From assembly GCA_963281255.1 (NCBI GenBank), contig OY725494.1, forward strand, positions 2,369,934 to 2,433,933: a stretch of DNA of 64,000 nucleotides. The letters run 5' to 3'. Shown piece by piece: positions 1 through 11,450 of this stretch. Position numbers and translations under genes: made by a program. Each line of letters begins with the position of its first letter. The stretch's first letter is position 1. The notes beneath the pieces were generated by a model. The model saw only the letters and a program-made list of their open reading frames with translations, did no database searches and was not told the DNA's origin. This stretch comes from Aphrocallistes beatrix. Its lineage: Eukaryota; Porifera; Hexactinellida; Sceptrulophora; Aphrocallistidae.

Positions 1-372
1 AACACTAAAATAAAGATGTTACATGATTTTCAGGTAATCCCTAGCTCCAAAATCCCCCCCCCCCCAGGTCTCCAACATCAACGCCTATGGTTTGGAACAT
101 AATAGAAAACTCCCAGTCTTAAGAATATAAAAAACTGGCCCCTAAGCCCAGTTTTACCTTTACCTCATACGACAGGTATTTTCCATTATGTCCACAGAGG
201 TTTTGTCAGCCTTTCTCCACTATAGAGATGATGCCATTTCAATAATTATATTTTATAGTGTGCAGTTGTTAATAATGCCAGGTGACGCCACGTCACGCCG
301 CCCGCCGTCCCAGACCTTCATAGACTCTAGCAAATGTATCGGACAGGTTTGTGCGGCAACAATGAAGAGAGA

Positions 373-605
373 ACTCACCAGTTCCTGTCTGACTCATCTG
401 GACAGTCCCACGAACGGAAGAACACCCGTGCCGGAGAGGGGAACAGGTCACAGGGCGCAGGTTCTGGCGGGATGGAGTAGTCGGAGGGGTAGGAGAGGGA
501 GAGAAGAGTGCCTTGACCGAGCTTATCAGAGGACTGAGCACAGAGTCGGCACCTCTCTGAAGCTGCCCGGCTCGAGTTGTTCTTCATTGAAGGCACGCAA
601 AGCTA
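373..605 (-). CDS. Possible coding exon at left edge (unidentified)
   Basis: A GC-richer island in AT-rich surroundings. On the minus strand it reads openly for about 73 codons, rich in Ser and Pro with a short Cys pair (CRLCAQ), and ends near position 376 at a good splice donor (CTG then GTGAGT). A possible acceptor (ATTAG) lies near 605. If real, the gene continues leftward out of the window. I do not recognise the product. Other frames in the same island are also open, so GC content alone could explain it. Confidence 0.25.
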
Positions 606-613
606 ATGACTGA

Positions 614-2123
614 TACCAATAGAAGATTAAATTCCAATGGCTGAAATAGACACGACTAGAATTGTGCTAACATTTTCAGAATTAATTAATTGATCCATTC
701 GGACTCGTTAAGTGCGTAACGTATTGTGAGGATATATTCACCCCCCTAGTTATTTACATTCCTTTCTATTTTGAGATACGAAATGGTTGTGTCAATCCTA
801 GGTCATTCATCCTAAAATTTCAACTTAGGGAATACTTTTCTCTGGATTACTTGCATTTAAATTATGGCTATAAAAAGGGCGGCAAAGAAATTTGAATATT
901 TAAAAATTGACACATGCTCTGGAGTGTCACAATTCCATCTGTGTGGAAGCAACACATCGTTTATCCGAAGAATACTCAGGAAACTCTGCCAATATCCCTT
1001 GGAACCAGACTCTCAACTACCTCCACGGGTAAAAAATCAATAGAACCAATTTACCCAATCAACATTAAATAGCTAACTTATCCGATTGCATTATCAATTC
1101 TAGATGCTAGTAGACGTACCCTGAACAAATTCAATAACGGAACTCTAGGATGGATGGGTCAACCCTGGCCTGACTGGCAGGGCCACTTCACCGCTCCTGA
1201 TCAACTATTTAAACATTTATTAAAGAAAACCAACGGTCCTTCCAGTCACTCAAGTCTTAAATATTTTAGAAATATTGTTCTGTTTCGAAGGAACCAGATC
1301 CGGGCTTAAGTGGCGTACAGACAACAACGACTAAGCATGTAATGGATGAGGTATATGGGTAGTATGTCTTTAGCTAAACAGTAACGGCACATGTAAAACA
1401 GAAGAGTAGTTGCCAAGCCGCTGCGAGTGGGAACAATCCTTTCTCCCTTCTCTAAGCTAGTGCTGGTCCGCTTCAGAGAGAAGCCGTGATGACGTAGATT
1501 GTCCGGTAACCCGTGCGTGGTCTCAAAACGAGTACTGTAGACTAGTAGGGCAATACTACATTACTAGAAATAATAACGGCGATTAAATGCTCAAAACTCA
1601 TTATATATCGAACTCTTATATATATATGTGTGAAAAATGCTTAATTAACGTGAACCTAGGTTTAAAATGAAACATAGTATGCGGTGTGCGTAGAGAATCA
1701 TCTCATCAGTTATTTTCGATATCTGCTTTGATGCTATTGGTGAAGTATACATTTGGCTGATAATCTCGAGGTTGAGAACGAGTGATTGATCCTAAATATA
1801 TTATACAAATGGTATTAGATACTCGATTTGTTCGAATGTGCTCTCTATGCTAAAAGAGCCAGTACTAAAATGATGTTGTCGTTTGTCGGTAATTTTTCGC
1901 CTACAAAAGTTTAAGAGATAATGACTTGAAATCTTTTGTGATGATGCAGAAGTGCGTAATTGGTATCCACGTTTTTATAAGGAACTGCAATCTGAAATTG
2001 GACAACAGTTAAGGAACCCTTTGGGTCTAGGAAATACCGAGCCGAGATTGAGGAAAGTAATTCTAGGCACGAAGTGTTCGCTAGACATTAAAATTTAGAA
2101 AATTCAGTAGATTCTTAGAAGAC

Positions 2124-2185
<62 letters not shown>

Positions 2186-3395
2186 AAATTACAGACCAAT
2201 AAATGGGTGCAACGGAAGGGCATTTTGTATAGACACGATAAAATTTCGCTCACTAATAAGGAACGATAGCGAACTTTGAGGCTCTGAGAAAAATATTAAG
2301 GAACCCCCGAGGCTCAAAATTTAAATACGGTTCCTTATAAAATAAAAATGTGCTTGTAAATTTTGCACCTATCCGTTCAATTTTTAAATATTAAATTTTT
2401 TTTGGTTTTTTTCCCCCCAAATTAAAAATTTATGCTAAGTCATCATGCTTTTAAAACGCAATTTCTAAGTAGGCCAATGTCCCATTGAATTAGGATTGAA
2501 ATATGTTTTAGATGAGGTCAATATCTATCTTCAATATGAATTGAGACATTAAATGTTGAATAGTTTTCTAGTTTTAAGCAATATAAAGAAATCACAAAAT
2601 GCTTCGTAATTTTGCTGATTTAGCCTATATTGAAAATAGTTGGGTTAGATGATATTCTAATGTAGTTGTAGTTGCACCATAGCATACATACCAACCTCTG
2701 CAAAGAAAAAGGTGGGACATAAGTAGTATTCTAGCTGGACATTGAACTATTTAGAGAGACATAGTATATTTGTAAAGCCGACAATTACACTTTTTGGAAC
2801 GTTTTCGCTGGACATTCCTTCCACATATGTCCGAAAAACGAGGACAGTTGGCAAGTATTCCCTAGTTGTACAAGTCATTACTTTTAAACTCTGTTCAGGA
2901 CGCATAGGACCCAAGTTTGAGTGGGCCTAATGCGAGTCAACCTAGTAACTAGGTAGCATATCCGCTAAGTTTATGATTCTGGGGTTCGGGTTGTCTGGTC
3001 CGTATTATTTCCTTACTTAGCGCTTAAATTAAGAATTATTCGCGTTATTCTCAAAGAAATAAGCTACTTGCACTTGGAAACTCTTGCCATGGTCCAAACA
3101 AACATATATTCGAGTCCATTAGATACCCCGTGCGATTTCAAGGTTAGGTGCGCAACCAACTGTTTAGTGTGCTTCCTATACTATTATATGTATCTATGAT
3201 CCAATATAATAGTATAGGTGCACAGATCTAAAATGAGGGTTGGTGGTCCAGTCGGGCGTTCTCCCTATAGCAAGTGTTTTTGAGCTAAATATTGAAATTA
3301 TATAGTACAGTATATAAAAATTTGTGTCTAACCAATCGATTTTCGAAATCTGCTAAAACATCATCATTACGCAGTATTTTGTGATTTTGCTTATA
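614..3395. other. Gene-free stretch with a TA microsatellite
   Basis: No supported gene or RNA. It contains a (TA)n run at about 2136-2173. A short stretch near 2690-2930 resembles the 'cataccaacc' end of a hAT-like element seen again at 45441. A slightly GC-richer patch near 1400-1520 was not identified. Confidence 0.5.
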
Positions 3396-3579
3396 CAGTC
3401 AGGGTCGCTTATTGTGAACCACCAGGGGACCAAAAAATCTGGTCATAATAGAGATACTTCATATTAAGCGAACTTGATTCAATAGAAATCCTGTCTAAAA
3501 ATGAAATTGGGACCAGGAGGTTAGTTCATAATAAACGAATGTTCATTTTAAGCGGGTTCATAATAAGCGACCCTGACTG
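3396..3579. mobile_element. pogo/Tigger-like MITE, complete
   Basis: A 184-bp element with inverted ends of about 24 bp (CAGTCAGGGTCGCTTATT at the left, its complement at the right) flanked by TA on both sides. TA duplication and CAGT ends fit the Tc1/mariner/pogo superfamily. No coding capacity. Confidence 0.75.
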
Positions 3580-3742
3580 TACCTCGAAAATTATGTCCAT
3601 ATCCACATCAAGGTTAGATAGTGACCTCATCTAAAATCTATTTCTGCCCCCAAATCAGTCGGACACGTAGTTATTTGAGGTCAAAATTTTTGGAAAGTCA
3701 TCATTTCATTATAACAAACGCGTCATCATTTCATTATTAAAA

Positions 3743-4220
3743 GAAGTTTCTCTTGCTTGCACTACGCCGCTGGTGGACACTGTGTCCGCCGGAGGTACTG
3801 TTTAGGTGCCTGAGCTCACAATGATTAATTACAAGGGATAAAACATCTCTAAATACGTATGTCTTACTGTTATAATCGATATCACTCGAATAATCACTGA
3901 ATTTGTCCATTTTTGATGCGTAATGATGACGTCATAACAGAGTGATGAGTCAACATTTTTTGATGATAGGTGTATCATATGTGCGCTATTTTAACATACA
4001 CATTCTATGAAATTTCATCCTCTATCACCTAAAATGACGGAGTTATAGTCGAAAAACTGAAATTTCTGATTATAAAAAAAAGGTGACAATGACGTCATAA
4101 TTCCATGATGAGTCGACATTTTCGTCTGAGCTCAGAACTTAGTGGAGCCATAGCCAAAAGACTCCCACATGCCAAAAATCAGTTTTTTGTGCCGGGCAGT
4201 TTCTTCAATCAATTCGTTAC

Positions 4221-4251
<31 letters not shown>

Positions 4252-4290
4252 CGTATATACAAACATTTAATCGAGTTTTAATAGTAAGGA
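3743..4290 (-). mobile_element. Helitron-like non-autonomous element, degraded 3' end
   Basis: Reads on the minus strand. Its 5' terminus TCCTTACTATTAAAACTCGA lies at 4290 and is preceded by A. It is followed by a (TA)n tract, the family core (GAATTGATTGAAGAAACTG), two TGACGTCA octamers, and a decayed GC-rich 3' hairpin block near 3745-3810. The same family recurs at 33012, 53224, 53744, 55480 and 57832. Confidence 0.65.
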
Positions 4291-4293
4291 TGT

Positions 4294-5357
4294 ATATAGC
4301 CTACTGTATATAAGGCCTCACAGTAACTTGCGAATTTGGGACTAGGGATGCGGTAGAAGATGGTTGAGCTAACACATGAGCTGCCTTAAATCATCAACAA
4401 AGCACAATAGAGCTTAGGAATGTAATACCAGCATATATAAATATGGTGTCAAAGTACCTATATCCGTTGTTAAAATTTAGATTAGTCACCATATGTTTGC
4501 GCAATAGGTTATATTTGTAACAAATTTGTTAATTTTCAGAGGTCGTTTAAGGGCACTTCTAAGTGTTTCTATTATAAATTTTTTCGCATAGAAGTGAGCC
4601 GTGAATGGGTTGATGCGAAAGATTTGCATTTTTTTCATGGAATGTTGCTATATTCCAGTGTTGCTATGGAAACGTGCTTGGTCAGCTAGGATCATACTTA
4701 GTATCTTGAAAACCGCAAGTGCTAGACATTCAAATGTAATTCCATTTGATAGCTAATAGACTATTTCCTATTAAGTGATTATATCATTTATTTGTCTAAA
4801 TTCAATGGTTTTCAATGGAGTTATTAGAAAATTTATCATATTGGTCACACGGTAATTTGTCGAATATCTCATAAACCATTGTATTTAGACGTCGAAATTA
4901 TATTATCGCTTAATAGGAAGTAGTGTATTCACTATCAAATGGAATTACATTTGAATGTCTAGCTATCATGTTTTTCAAGAACTGACCAAACACGTTTCCA
5001 TAGCAACACTGGAATGTCGCAACATTTCATGAAAAAATCCGTAATAATTAACCCATTCACATCTCAGTTCTATGCTAAATTTTTATAATAAAAACACCTA
5101 GAAGTGCCCTTAAACGACCAAATCCCAAAATTTGTCACAAATATAACCAATTGCGCAACCATATGATGACTAATCTAAATTTTAACGGATATGGGTACTT
5201 TGACACCATATTTATATATGCTGGTAATACATTCCTAAGCTCTATTGTGCTTAGTTAATGATTTAAGGCAGCTCATGTATTAGTTTAACCATCTTCTACC
5301 GCATCCCTAGTCCAAAATCCGCAAGTTACTGTGAGGCCTTATATACAGTAGGCTATG
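4294..5357. mobile_element. Foldback element, full length (about 1.06 kb palindrome)
   Basis: Two arms of roughly 530 bp are near-perfect inverted copies meeting near 4826. The ends read ATAGCCTACTGTATATAAGG and its complement. Related copies lie at 42611-43648 (across the gap), 48000-49150 (decayed), 53871-54935 (with 5-bp target duplication) and, as a 44-bp hairpin, at 31382-31425. No open frame of note. It abuts the Helitron-like copy ending at 4290. Confidence 0.8.
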
Positions 5358-6990
5358 ATATGCAGATATGTTTATAGCTTGATTGAGCATTCTGTAGATA
5401 AAAACAATCTTGGCAGCCTTCTCGATTCTAAGTCTATTCATTTTGCTTGAATTATATCCGCTCAACTCCTGCCGGCTGGATGCACAGCTGAATAAATTAA
5501 CTTTTGATCATAAGGAAGTTATTGATGAACATTGTTCACAAAAATATGTGTGATCACTATAATTCGAATAGAGTCGTGTTTCGTTGTTAATACGAACCAG
5601 GGAACCGTCGAATTTGTACGTATTATCCGAAATTCGTATCAACCGAAGTTAATTGTATGCATTTGTACAAGCTGGGGAAAATCAAACCTTGTTCGCTTTA
5701 AACGGTATTTCGCCTTTCCGTGTTCGTATTAACGGAGGCTACTGTACTTTATTATATGATTTAAATCATGATTTTTATTAATAAAAATCATTGATTTAAA
5801 TCAAACAACCCTGCATCAAAGTATATCATACAATTAATTAGTGGCGAAAAATGTCCCTCATAGACAGGATGTGATTGTGTTTCCACATTCCTGGATTGAT
5901 GATGCTACATCATAAATTGTTGCGCACCAACTCAGGAGGCGTGAAAGCACACTCCAATCCCGTTTGTGGGGGGATTTTTCTCCATCGTTATTATTTTTTG
6001 AGATATAGTACTTGCTCGGTTAGCAGCGAAAACCTTGAAGTATACCAATTATTTTCTGGCAAGTTCAAGTAGACGTTGATAATTACGCAACTGAATTTTG
6101 CTATGAAGTAGTATAACTTTGTTAAGTTATAATGAATGGAATGTAGTGGTAAATTTGGCCCATCTCCCCAAATTTAGGGAGTCCTCCCCAAATGAAAATT
6201 CCCGTTGCTCTATTTGGAGGAGCCCACCCAATTTGGAGGGTGGGTCTGTCACGAAAAATTTGGCCCGGGGCCAAAATTGGTCCGGGTCAATTTTTTGTGC
6301 CATTTAATCCCTTACACTAATGCAATCCTCCCCTCAAATGATTACTATCACTCTAGGAGGTCTCAATAGCTGTAGTTCTTCACGCCATACTTATATAAGT
6401 TATAGTTAGGTCGGTAGGACGCCGATTATGATAATGTCATGCTCAACAATGATTCATTGTGTGATAGATTCTAAACAGAAATTAGATGTTCAACTCGCTG
6501 CTTCTCAACCATGCTTTGGGTGAAAAGGGTTCACAGAACATTGGAATTATGTCGGGATTCCATCACTCGGAAACATTCAAATTTACGAAGCTATCGGATT
6601 TTATTTACTAAAACTAGAGCACATTTAACTAAACGTATATATGAAACTTATCCACCAGTTGTGAACAAACAAATTTTATACCTATGTCAGTGTGCCGGCG
6701 CTCCCCCCCGGATTCGTTACCCTAGGGTCAGATGTCTCACAGATTCATCATCCTAGTGCCATAGGTTCGGGGGACATCTCGCCACGGGGTGACAGGTCCG
6801 AGGGACAAAATTAAGGGGAACTCCTGGCACTAAGACATTTTCACCATAAAACAAACACAATAATAGTCTCATTCAAAACTGGGATTTGTATTTCTAGAAC
6901 CTCAAAATTAGATAATTATGTCTAATTTGTGAGACAAATTGTTGTTAGCTTCCAGGGGCTTTGCCCCTGGACCCCACTGGGCAGCTGGTT
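5358..6990. other. Gene-free stretch with repeat remnants
   Basis: No supported gene. A pogo-like remnant with '...cgtattaacggaggctactgta' style ends is at about 5565-5752. A block of repeated 'caaatttgg / ccaaaattgg' words at about 6150-6295 resembles the sequence that replaces the NHL 3' end at 47527-47695. A small palindromic GC-rich patch lies at 6690-6830. Confidence 0.5.
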
Positions 6991-7294
6991 CAGAGTTGCA
7001 CGCGGCCCGAAATTTGTAACCGCGGCCCGCACTAAATTATTTGACCCGCAAGAAGCCCGCAACTAAATTATTCGGCCCGCAAGAAGCCCGCATAAATATT
7101 TTTGGCCCACTTTGTTAGTTACTAACTATAGAGAGACACTTAGGGAATCCTTTTATAGGAGCAAGTTTCTGCAAACACAAATAAGTGGAAACTAACAAAG
7201 TTCCATTTACGTAAGTATTACTTAATTGGTAAGTATTACTTAAACGGCCCACAGCCCGCGGGCCTGCGGGCCGGCCTGCCCGCGTGCAACTCTG
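6991..7294. mobile_element. hAT-like MITE, complete with 8-bp target duplication
   Basis: A 304-bp element with inverted ends CAGAGTTGCACGCGG / CCGCGTGCAACTCTG. The flanking octamer AGCTGGTT is perfectly duplicated at 6983-6990 and 7295-7302. The 8-bp duplication and CAG start fit hAT. The interior is rich in repeated 'gcccgc' words and is non-coding. Confidence 0.85.
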
Positions 7295-7302
7295 AGCTGG
7301 TT

Positions 7303-8420
7303 CATATGTGCCCCCTACAAAACGTCCTGGCTATGTCCACCATGATCATAATACATAGGAGTGGGCTCCGGTAGGGTTGGTAGGGCCATGGACCAACCAA
7401 TAATTTGTCGAAGGTTAGTTATTATCTTCTTTTGGCCATAATACGATTTGCCCAAAATGGCCTACCTATGCTGTAAATCGAAATAGTATTCCATAGAAAT
7501 AAGCACATCACATTCCTGGTTCGTTTCTTCACTTTAAAAAGAGTGTTACTCAACCAAATTACATAAATTATTCTCAGATCAACATAAATGATACTTACTA
7601 TAGTAGAAAGTCAATTATCTGAACTCCCTTTGGTCCCACCACGTTCGGATAACTGACGTTCTACTGTATAATAAAGACTGATAATTTGACATAAAATTGG
7701 CTACAAAAATTTAATTAACGCATTGTGTAAATAACCATCAATATAACAGAGATGGAAACAGCACTGCTGTTAACAGCAATCCGAAAATATGTGCTGTTAA
7801 TAATATTAACAGCAACTTCTATATTTTGTTTGGAGTGTGTAATTTAGATATAAAACTAGTAATATTTACATTTTAATTTAGGTTTTGGTAAATATTCCAT
7901 TTAAGTTGGTACAAAAATTCTAGGAATCTTCATAGCAACCAACTTGCTGTTAACACAGCAACTATTTTTAAGCAACTTTTGAAAGCATCTAATTTGCTGT
8001 TACGGGGGGTACTCACTACTCACTATGTTTTGAGTCTTGAGCAGTTGCTTTCGTTTGATTGTGATTAAAATTCTTAAGATTGTTGATCCACCTATGCTTA
8101 TCTTTGGCTTTAAGTTTGATTTCAATCGGACAAGTTTCTAAATATCATGCCACATTTAATGAAAGTGTGGATTTCTACACATGTGCAAGCCATTTCCTTT
8201 GGGACTTTTATTTATCTTTACAGAATAAAAAACTCAACATAATGTTGTCATTAGCTGTTAATGCAATATATTGATATCAATAAATTCAATTCATGATTCA
8301 GTCAATCTGTCAAATAAATTAACCAATGATTCAGTCAATTTGTAAATTGCCTGAAAATTCTAGTCAATTTGTAAATTGCCTAAGTGAATCAGTCAATTTA
8401 TAAATTGACTGGAAATTTCA
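7303..8420. other. Gene-free stretch
   Basis: No supported gene. It holds a 66-bp pogo-like hairpin at 7601-7666 (TAGTAGAAAG...CTACTG between TA dinucleotides). It also holds 'ctgttaacagca' words at 7760-8000 and a run of degenerate 'cagtcaatttgtaaattg' repeats at about 8290-8410. Confidence 0.5.
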
Positions 8421-8608
8421 GGTGTGAAAAATTGTTTTCCATTTTTTTTTGCAGAGATGTGAAAATTTCGCTTAGATCTTAGAACTTAATCGTAGTCATA
8501 TCATTTGACACCTACATGCCAATTTTCACATCTCTATGACTTCCCAATTCTTCAATCAATTCGGACAAACACAAAAAAAAAATCCTAGCATTTTAATATA
8601 TAAAATAA
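8421..8608 (-). repeat. Dispersed repeat, second family sharing the GAATTGATTGAAGAA core
   Basis: About 185 bp, nearly identical to 51722-51905 and related, on the other strand, to 16390-16495 (and its copy at 25606-25711). It shares the 'gaattgattgaagaa' and 'ggcatgtgggtgtc' words with the Helitron-like family but has a different head. Probably a sister non-autonomous family. Confidence 0.6.
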
Positions 8609-9107
8609 TCCTTATAATTTTCAAGTAAAAAGAAATATCAGCTGATCCACATTGTTATGTATACATCAAAATTTGTTGCAGAACTTTTGACGCACCCTGT
8701 ATACTGTTGCATCTATTCCGCTAGATATTTTGATCTTATTTGAGCTAACAGAGAGGAAAGTTTCTATTAACATGCGAAAGTATATAATGAAATTTTTTAA
8801 AAATCGTTATTCATATTTTTTACTGAAAATGCTGACACCGGACCCATTAATCGCCAGAAATAAATTTAAAGAATCACGCCCTAAGATTGGCTAACCAGCT
8901 CCAGCCTTGGGAGTTACAAGTAAATAATGCCACGGCTTATTCCATATTCTACTTCTGATATCCACACTATTGAACTTCACGACTAACCTATAATACCTGT
9001 ACATTAAAGAATAACATGAGTCATATATTTAAGCGAAATCTAAGTATAAAAGTAACAAAATTCGAAAATTTTGGTGACGATTAACATTAGTGTGGAGCTT
9101 CCACTTT

Positions 9108-10172
9108 TCAAACTACAGCTTTTTGCTTGACAAATGCAGCAACAATCATCCCATAATAAGTAGGTGCTAATCGGCAAAGAAAATGAGATTGAAAAGTATA
9201 ACCAAGAGCAATATCCGATTCTAAAATTCCATGAAGGATTCCAAAACCATAGATCCCGCAAGATAATGCTAAATTCTTTAATTCAGTTGCTCTGATGAGC
9301 CATTTCTCTGAGTTCTGAATTGTATCTTTATTCCACCCAGTAACAGCTTCTTCTGTACTTTTTATTTTCACTGGTGATTTAGTATCATTAATTTGAACAT
9401 TTCCTCTCATCCAATTCTCAATTGCCATATCAAATTCAATAGGTACATTCTCATTTGGCGGATAAGGCATCGACCATCTTGGATCCGGAAGATAGACTGG
9501 AATCTGGCAGCTTGATTTATGGGTGTGAGCTAAATCTCCACTCACAACGTATAAAACTCGCATTGGCAGAGTACGGATGAATTTAGCAATAGAAACGCCA
9601 ACATTAACTCTTTCTTCAACACTTGCAGCACCTTTAACCAATGTGCTAGGATTAGTGAATATTACAACTCTAGTCCCCTCACTGGTAAGTTCTTGTAAGA
9701 ACCATAACGGGATGACTTCGCCCCAACGTAGGGGCATGTCCGTGGCACTAAAAGCGGTAATTCCTTCTGATGGGATGCCTTCATTTCTAAAGTGATGAAG
9801 AAGTTTTTTTGCGATATCTGAATCCATCTTTATATTAACATTAAATTCTTTCCATTCTCCATTCCACTCCGCACATCCTTTTGCAGTTTCATTCATGTAT
9901 ACACCAAAAGAGTCTGAGAGAGAAATTCCATGAGGCGTGTTTAGCATAACCAAATCTGGTTTGGATTGTCTGATTATTTTAACAGCATTTAAACAGGCTT
10001 CATACAATTTAGTACAATCAAACTTGAGTTCTTTTGGCATATTTTGAATTCTCTTTGTAGCTTCCTTGCTTACTTCGTTATTAGCCATTCCATCAAATAC
10101 CATAGCACCATGCGGTAGAATAAGACAGCTAATAGTGCCATTGACTTCTCCAAGTGGTTTGTTCAGTTCCAT
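9108..10172 (-). CDS. LigB-type (class III) extradiol dioxygenase-like / MEMO-superfamily protein, copy 1
   Basis: A single-exon frame of 354 residues with its ATG at 10172. It fits the LigB fold (Pfam-type catalytic subunit of class III extradiol ring-cleavage dioxygenases, which also includes MEMO1). The expected histidines are visible: H21 in LPHGAMVFDG, H81 in NTPHGISLSD, and D213/H216 in SGDLAHTH. These correspond to metal-ligand and acid-base positions in the family. No signal peptide or membrane segment is evident, so it is probably cytosolic. Substrate cannot be read from sequence: some members cleave catechols or DOPA, while MEMO-type members are not dioxygenases. It is divergent from the CLASP-like gene, with about 1.28 kb between the starts. 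Likely the same gene as the copy at 18324. Confidence 0.8.
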   Translation of the reverse strand: MELNKPLGEVNGTISCLILPHGAMVFDGMANNEVSKEATKRIQNMPKELKFDCTKLYEACLNAVKIIRQSKPDLVMLNTPHGISLSDSFGVYMNETAKGCAEWNGEWKEFNVNIKMDSDIAKKLLHHFRNEGIPSEGITAFSATDMPLRWGEVIPLWFLQELTSEGTRVVIFTNPSTLVKGAASVEERVNVGVSIAKFIRTLPMRVLYVVSGDLAHTHKSSCQIPVYLPDPRWSMPYPPNENVPIEFDMAIENWMRGNVQINDTKSPVKIKSTEEAVTGWNKDTIQNSEKWLIRATELKNLALSCGIYGFGILHGILESDIALGYTFQSHFLCRLAPTYYGMIVAAFVKQKAVV

Positions 10173-10336
10173 TTTTAATAGCTCTATATAATTTCAAAAT
10201 TAAAGAATACTACAAAGGAAAATAAAAACATTTTGAACAATAAATAATTTGTCATCAGGGACGTAGTCAGGCTTCAAGTAATGCGGTGGAACCACCAGTG
10301 GCACCACGTATCACCACGTATCACGAAGTTCATATA

Positions 10337-10811
10337 CACTAAGCAGACAAAATTATTTGAACACTTCATTATTTCCCATACAAATAGTGGTAAATTGGAC
10401 CTTTTCATGAAGGAAATATAATCAAACTCGAAGATTCTAAGAGTCTGATTTCAGATTTTGAATCTACGCATTCGAATTAGTAAAAGTATTCTAATAAATT
10501 GCTCATCCCAATGAATAATATAATCAACCTTTGCCACCAGTGATAATTCATCACCATCATGATAGTGATTAAAATGGACATATGTTGCACAAAGTGGCAC
10601 TTCTTGATAATTTGAAAACGTTGAGAATGAATAATGGATTATAAATATGCCACTAGAACTAATTCGAATGTGCATATTTCGAATTTTAAACCCGATTAGT
10701 TTTATCCTTTACTGTTTAGAAGTAGTATTCGTCTTAATGAATAGACCCATTTTAGTACAAGTATTTCCATGTGAAATAATGAAGTGTCCAAATACTTCTG
10801 TCCGCGTAGTT
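10337..10811. mobile_element. Tc1/mariner-type MITE, copy 1
   Basis: A 475-bp element flanked by TA with inverted ends related to CACTACGCGGACAGAAGTA. Its ends and its 'ccatacaaatag' motif resemble the 471-bp element at 40841-41311, so the two are likely one family. It lies in the divergent intergenic region between the LigB-like and CLASP-like genes. Repeated at 19553-20027 with the larger segment. Confidence 0.6.
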
Positions 10812-11450
10812 TATACTAATTTGTCATCGTTCTTACCTGTTTTTAAGATTCTACCACTACTCGTCCCTTAATTAATTCCGTCATGCACAAATATCACACA
10901 TTCGTGGTAAATTGGCAAGATTCACATTAATGTGGATATTTGCCACGATCATGCGATAATTTTAATATATAGGCATTCCAATTGACAATCTTCTTCAATG
11001 TTGGTTTCGGAAGCACTAATATGTGGAGTTTTGTGATCAAATCTGACGGTATATGATAATTAATAAATCAAAGAAATGGCATCGTCGTACAAAATTAATA
11101 ATTATTACAATAATACGAGTAGCTTTACGTAGTCAGACACTAGCCTAGGGACGCTCATCAAAACAACACATTACTTTGGTCTATAATTAACCAAACCAAT
11201 GTCAATTCAACAAAAAAGAAGCACTAATACACATATTTTAGATATTCCTGAATGGTGCAATCGAGTTTAATTGTAATTAATACAAGGTAGATATGTCTAA
11301 GTGCACAATGACTGATTATTATCTAATGAATGTTTCAATCGTAAGGTTTGCGTAGGACAACGTAATCTAATAGTCTACAGAGTCCAAAATTGAGCATAAA
11401 AGGAAAATAATATGCCAAGTTTATTCAACTTGGTCAAAGCTCCTTGAAAG

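Noticed and set aside
188-613. Plus-strand 141-codon frame at the left edge
   Set aside because: It overlaps two open minus-strand frames in the same GC-rich island, has no recognisable domain, and the minus strand ends at a better splice donor.
1400-1520. GC-richer patch as a possible structured RNA gene
   Set aside because: No tRNA or snRNA signature could be read, and pairing looked weak.
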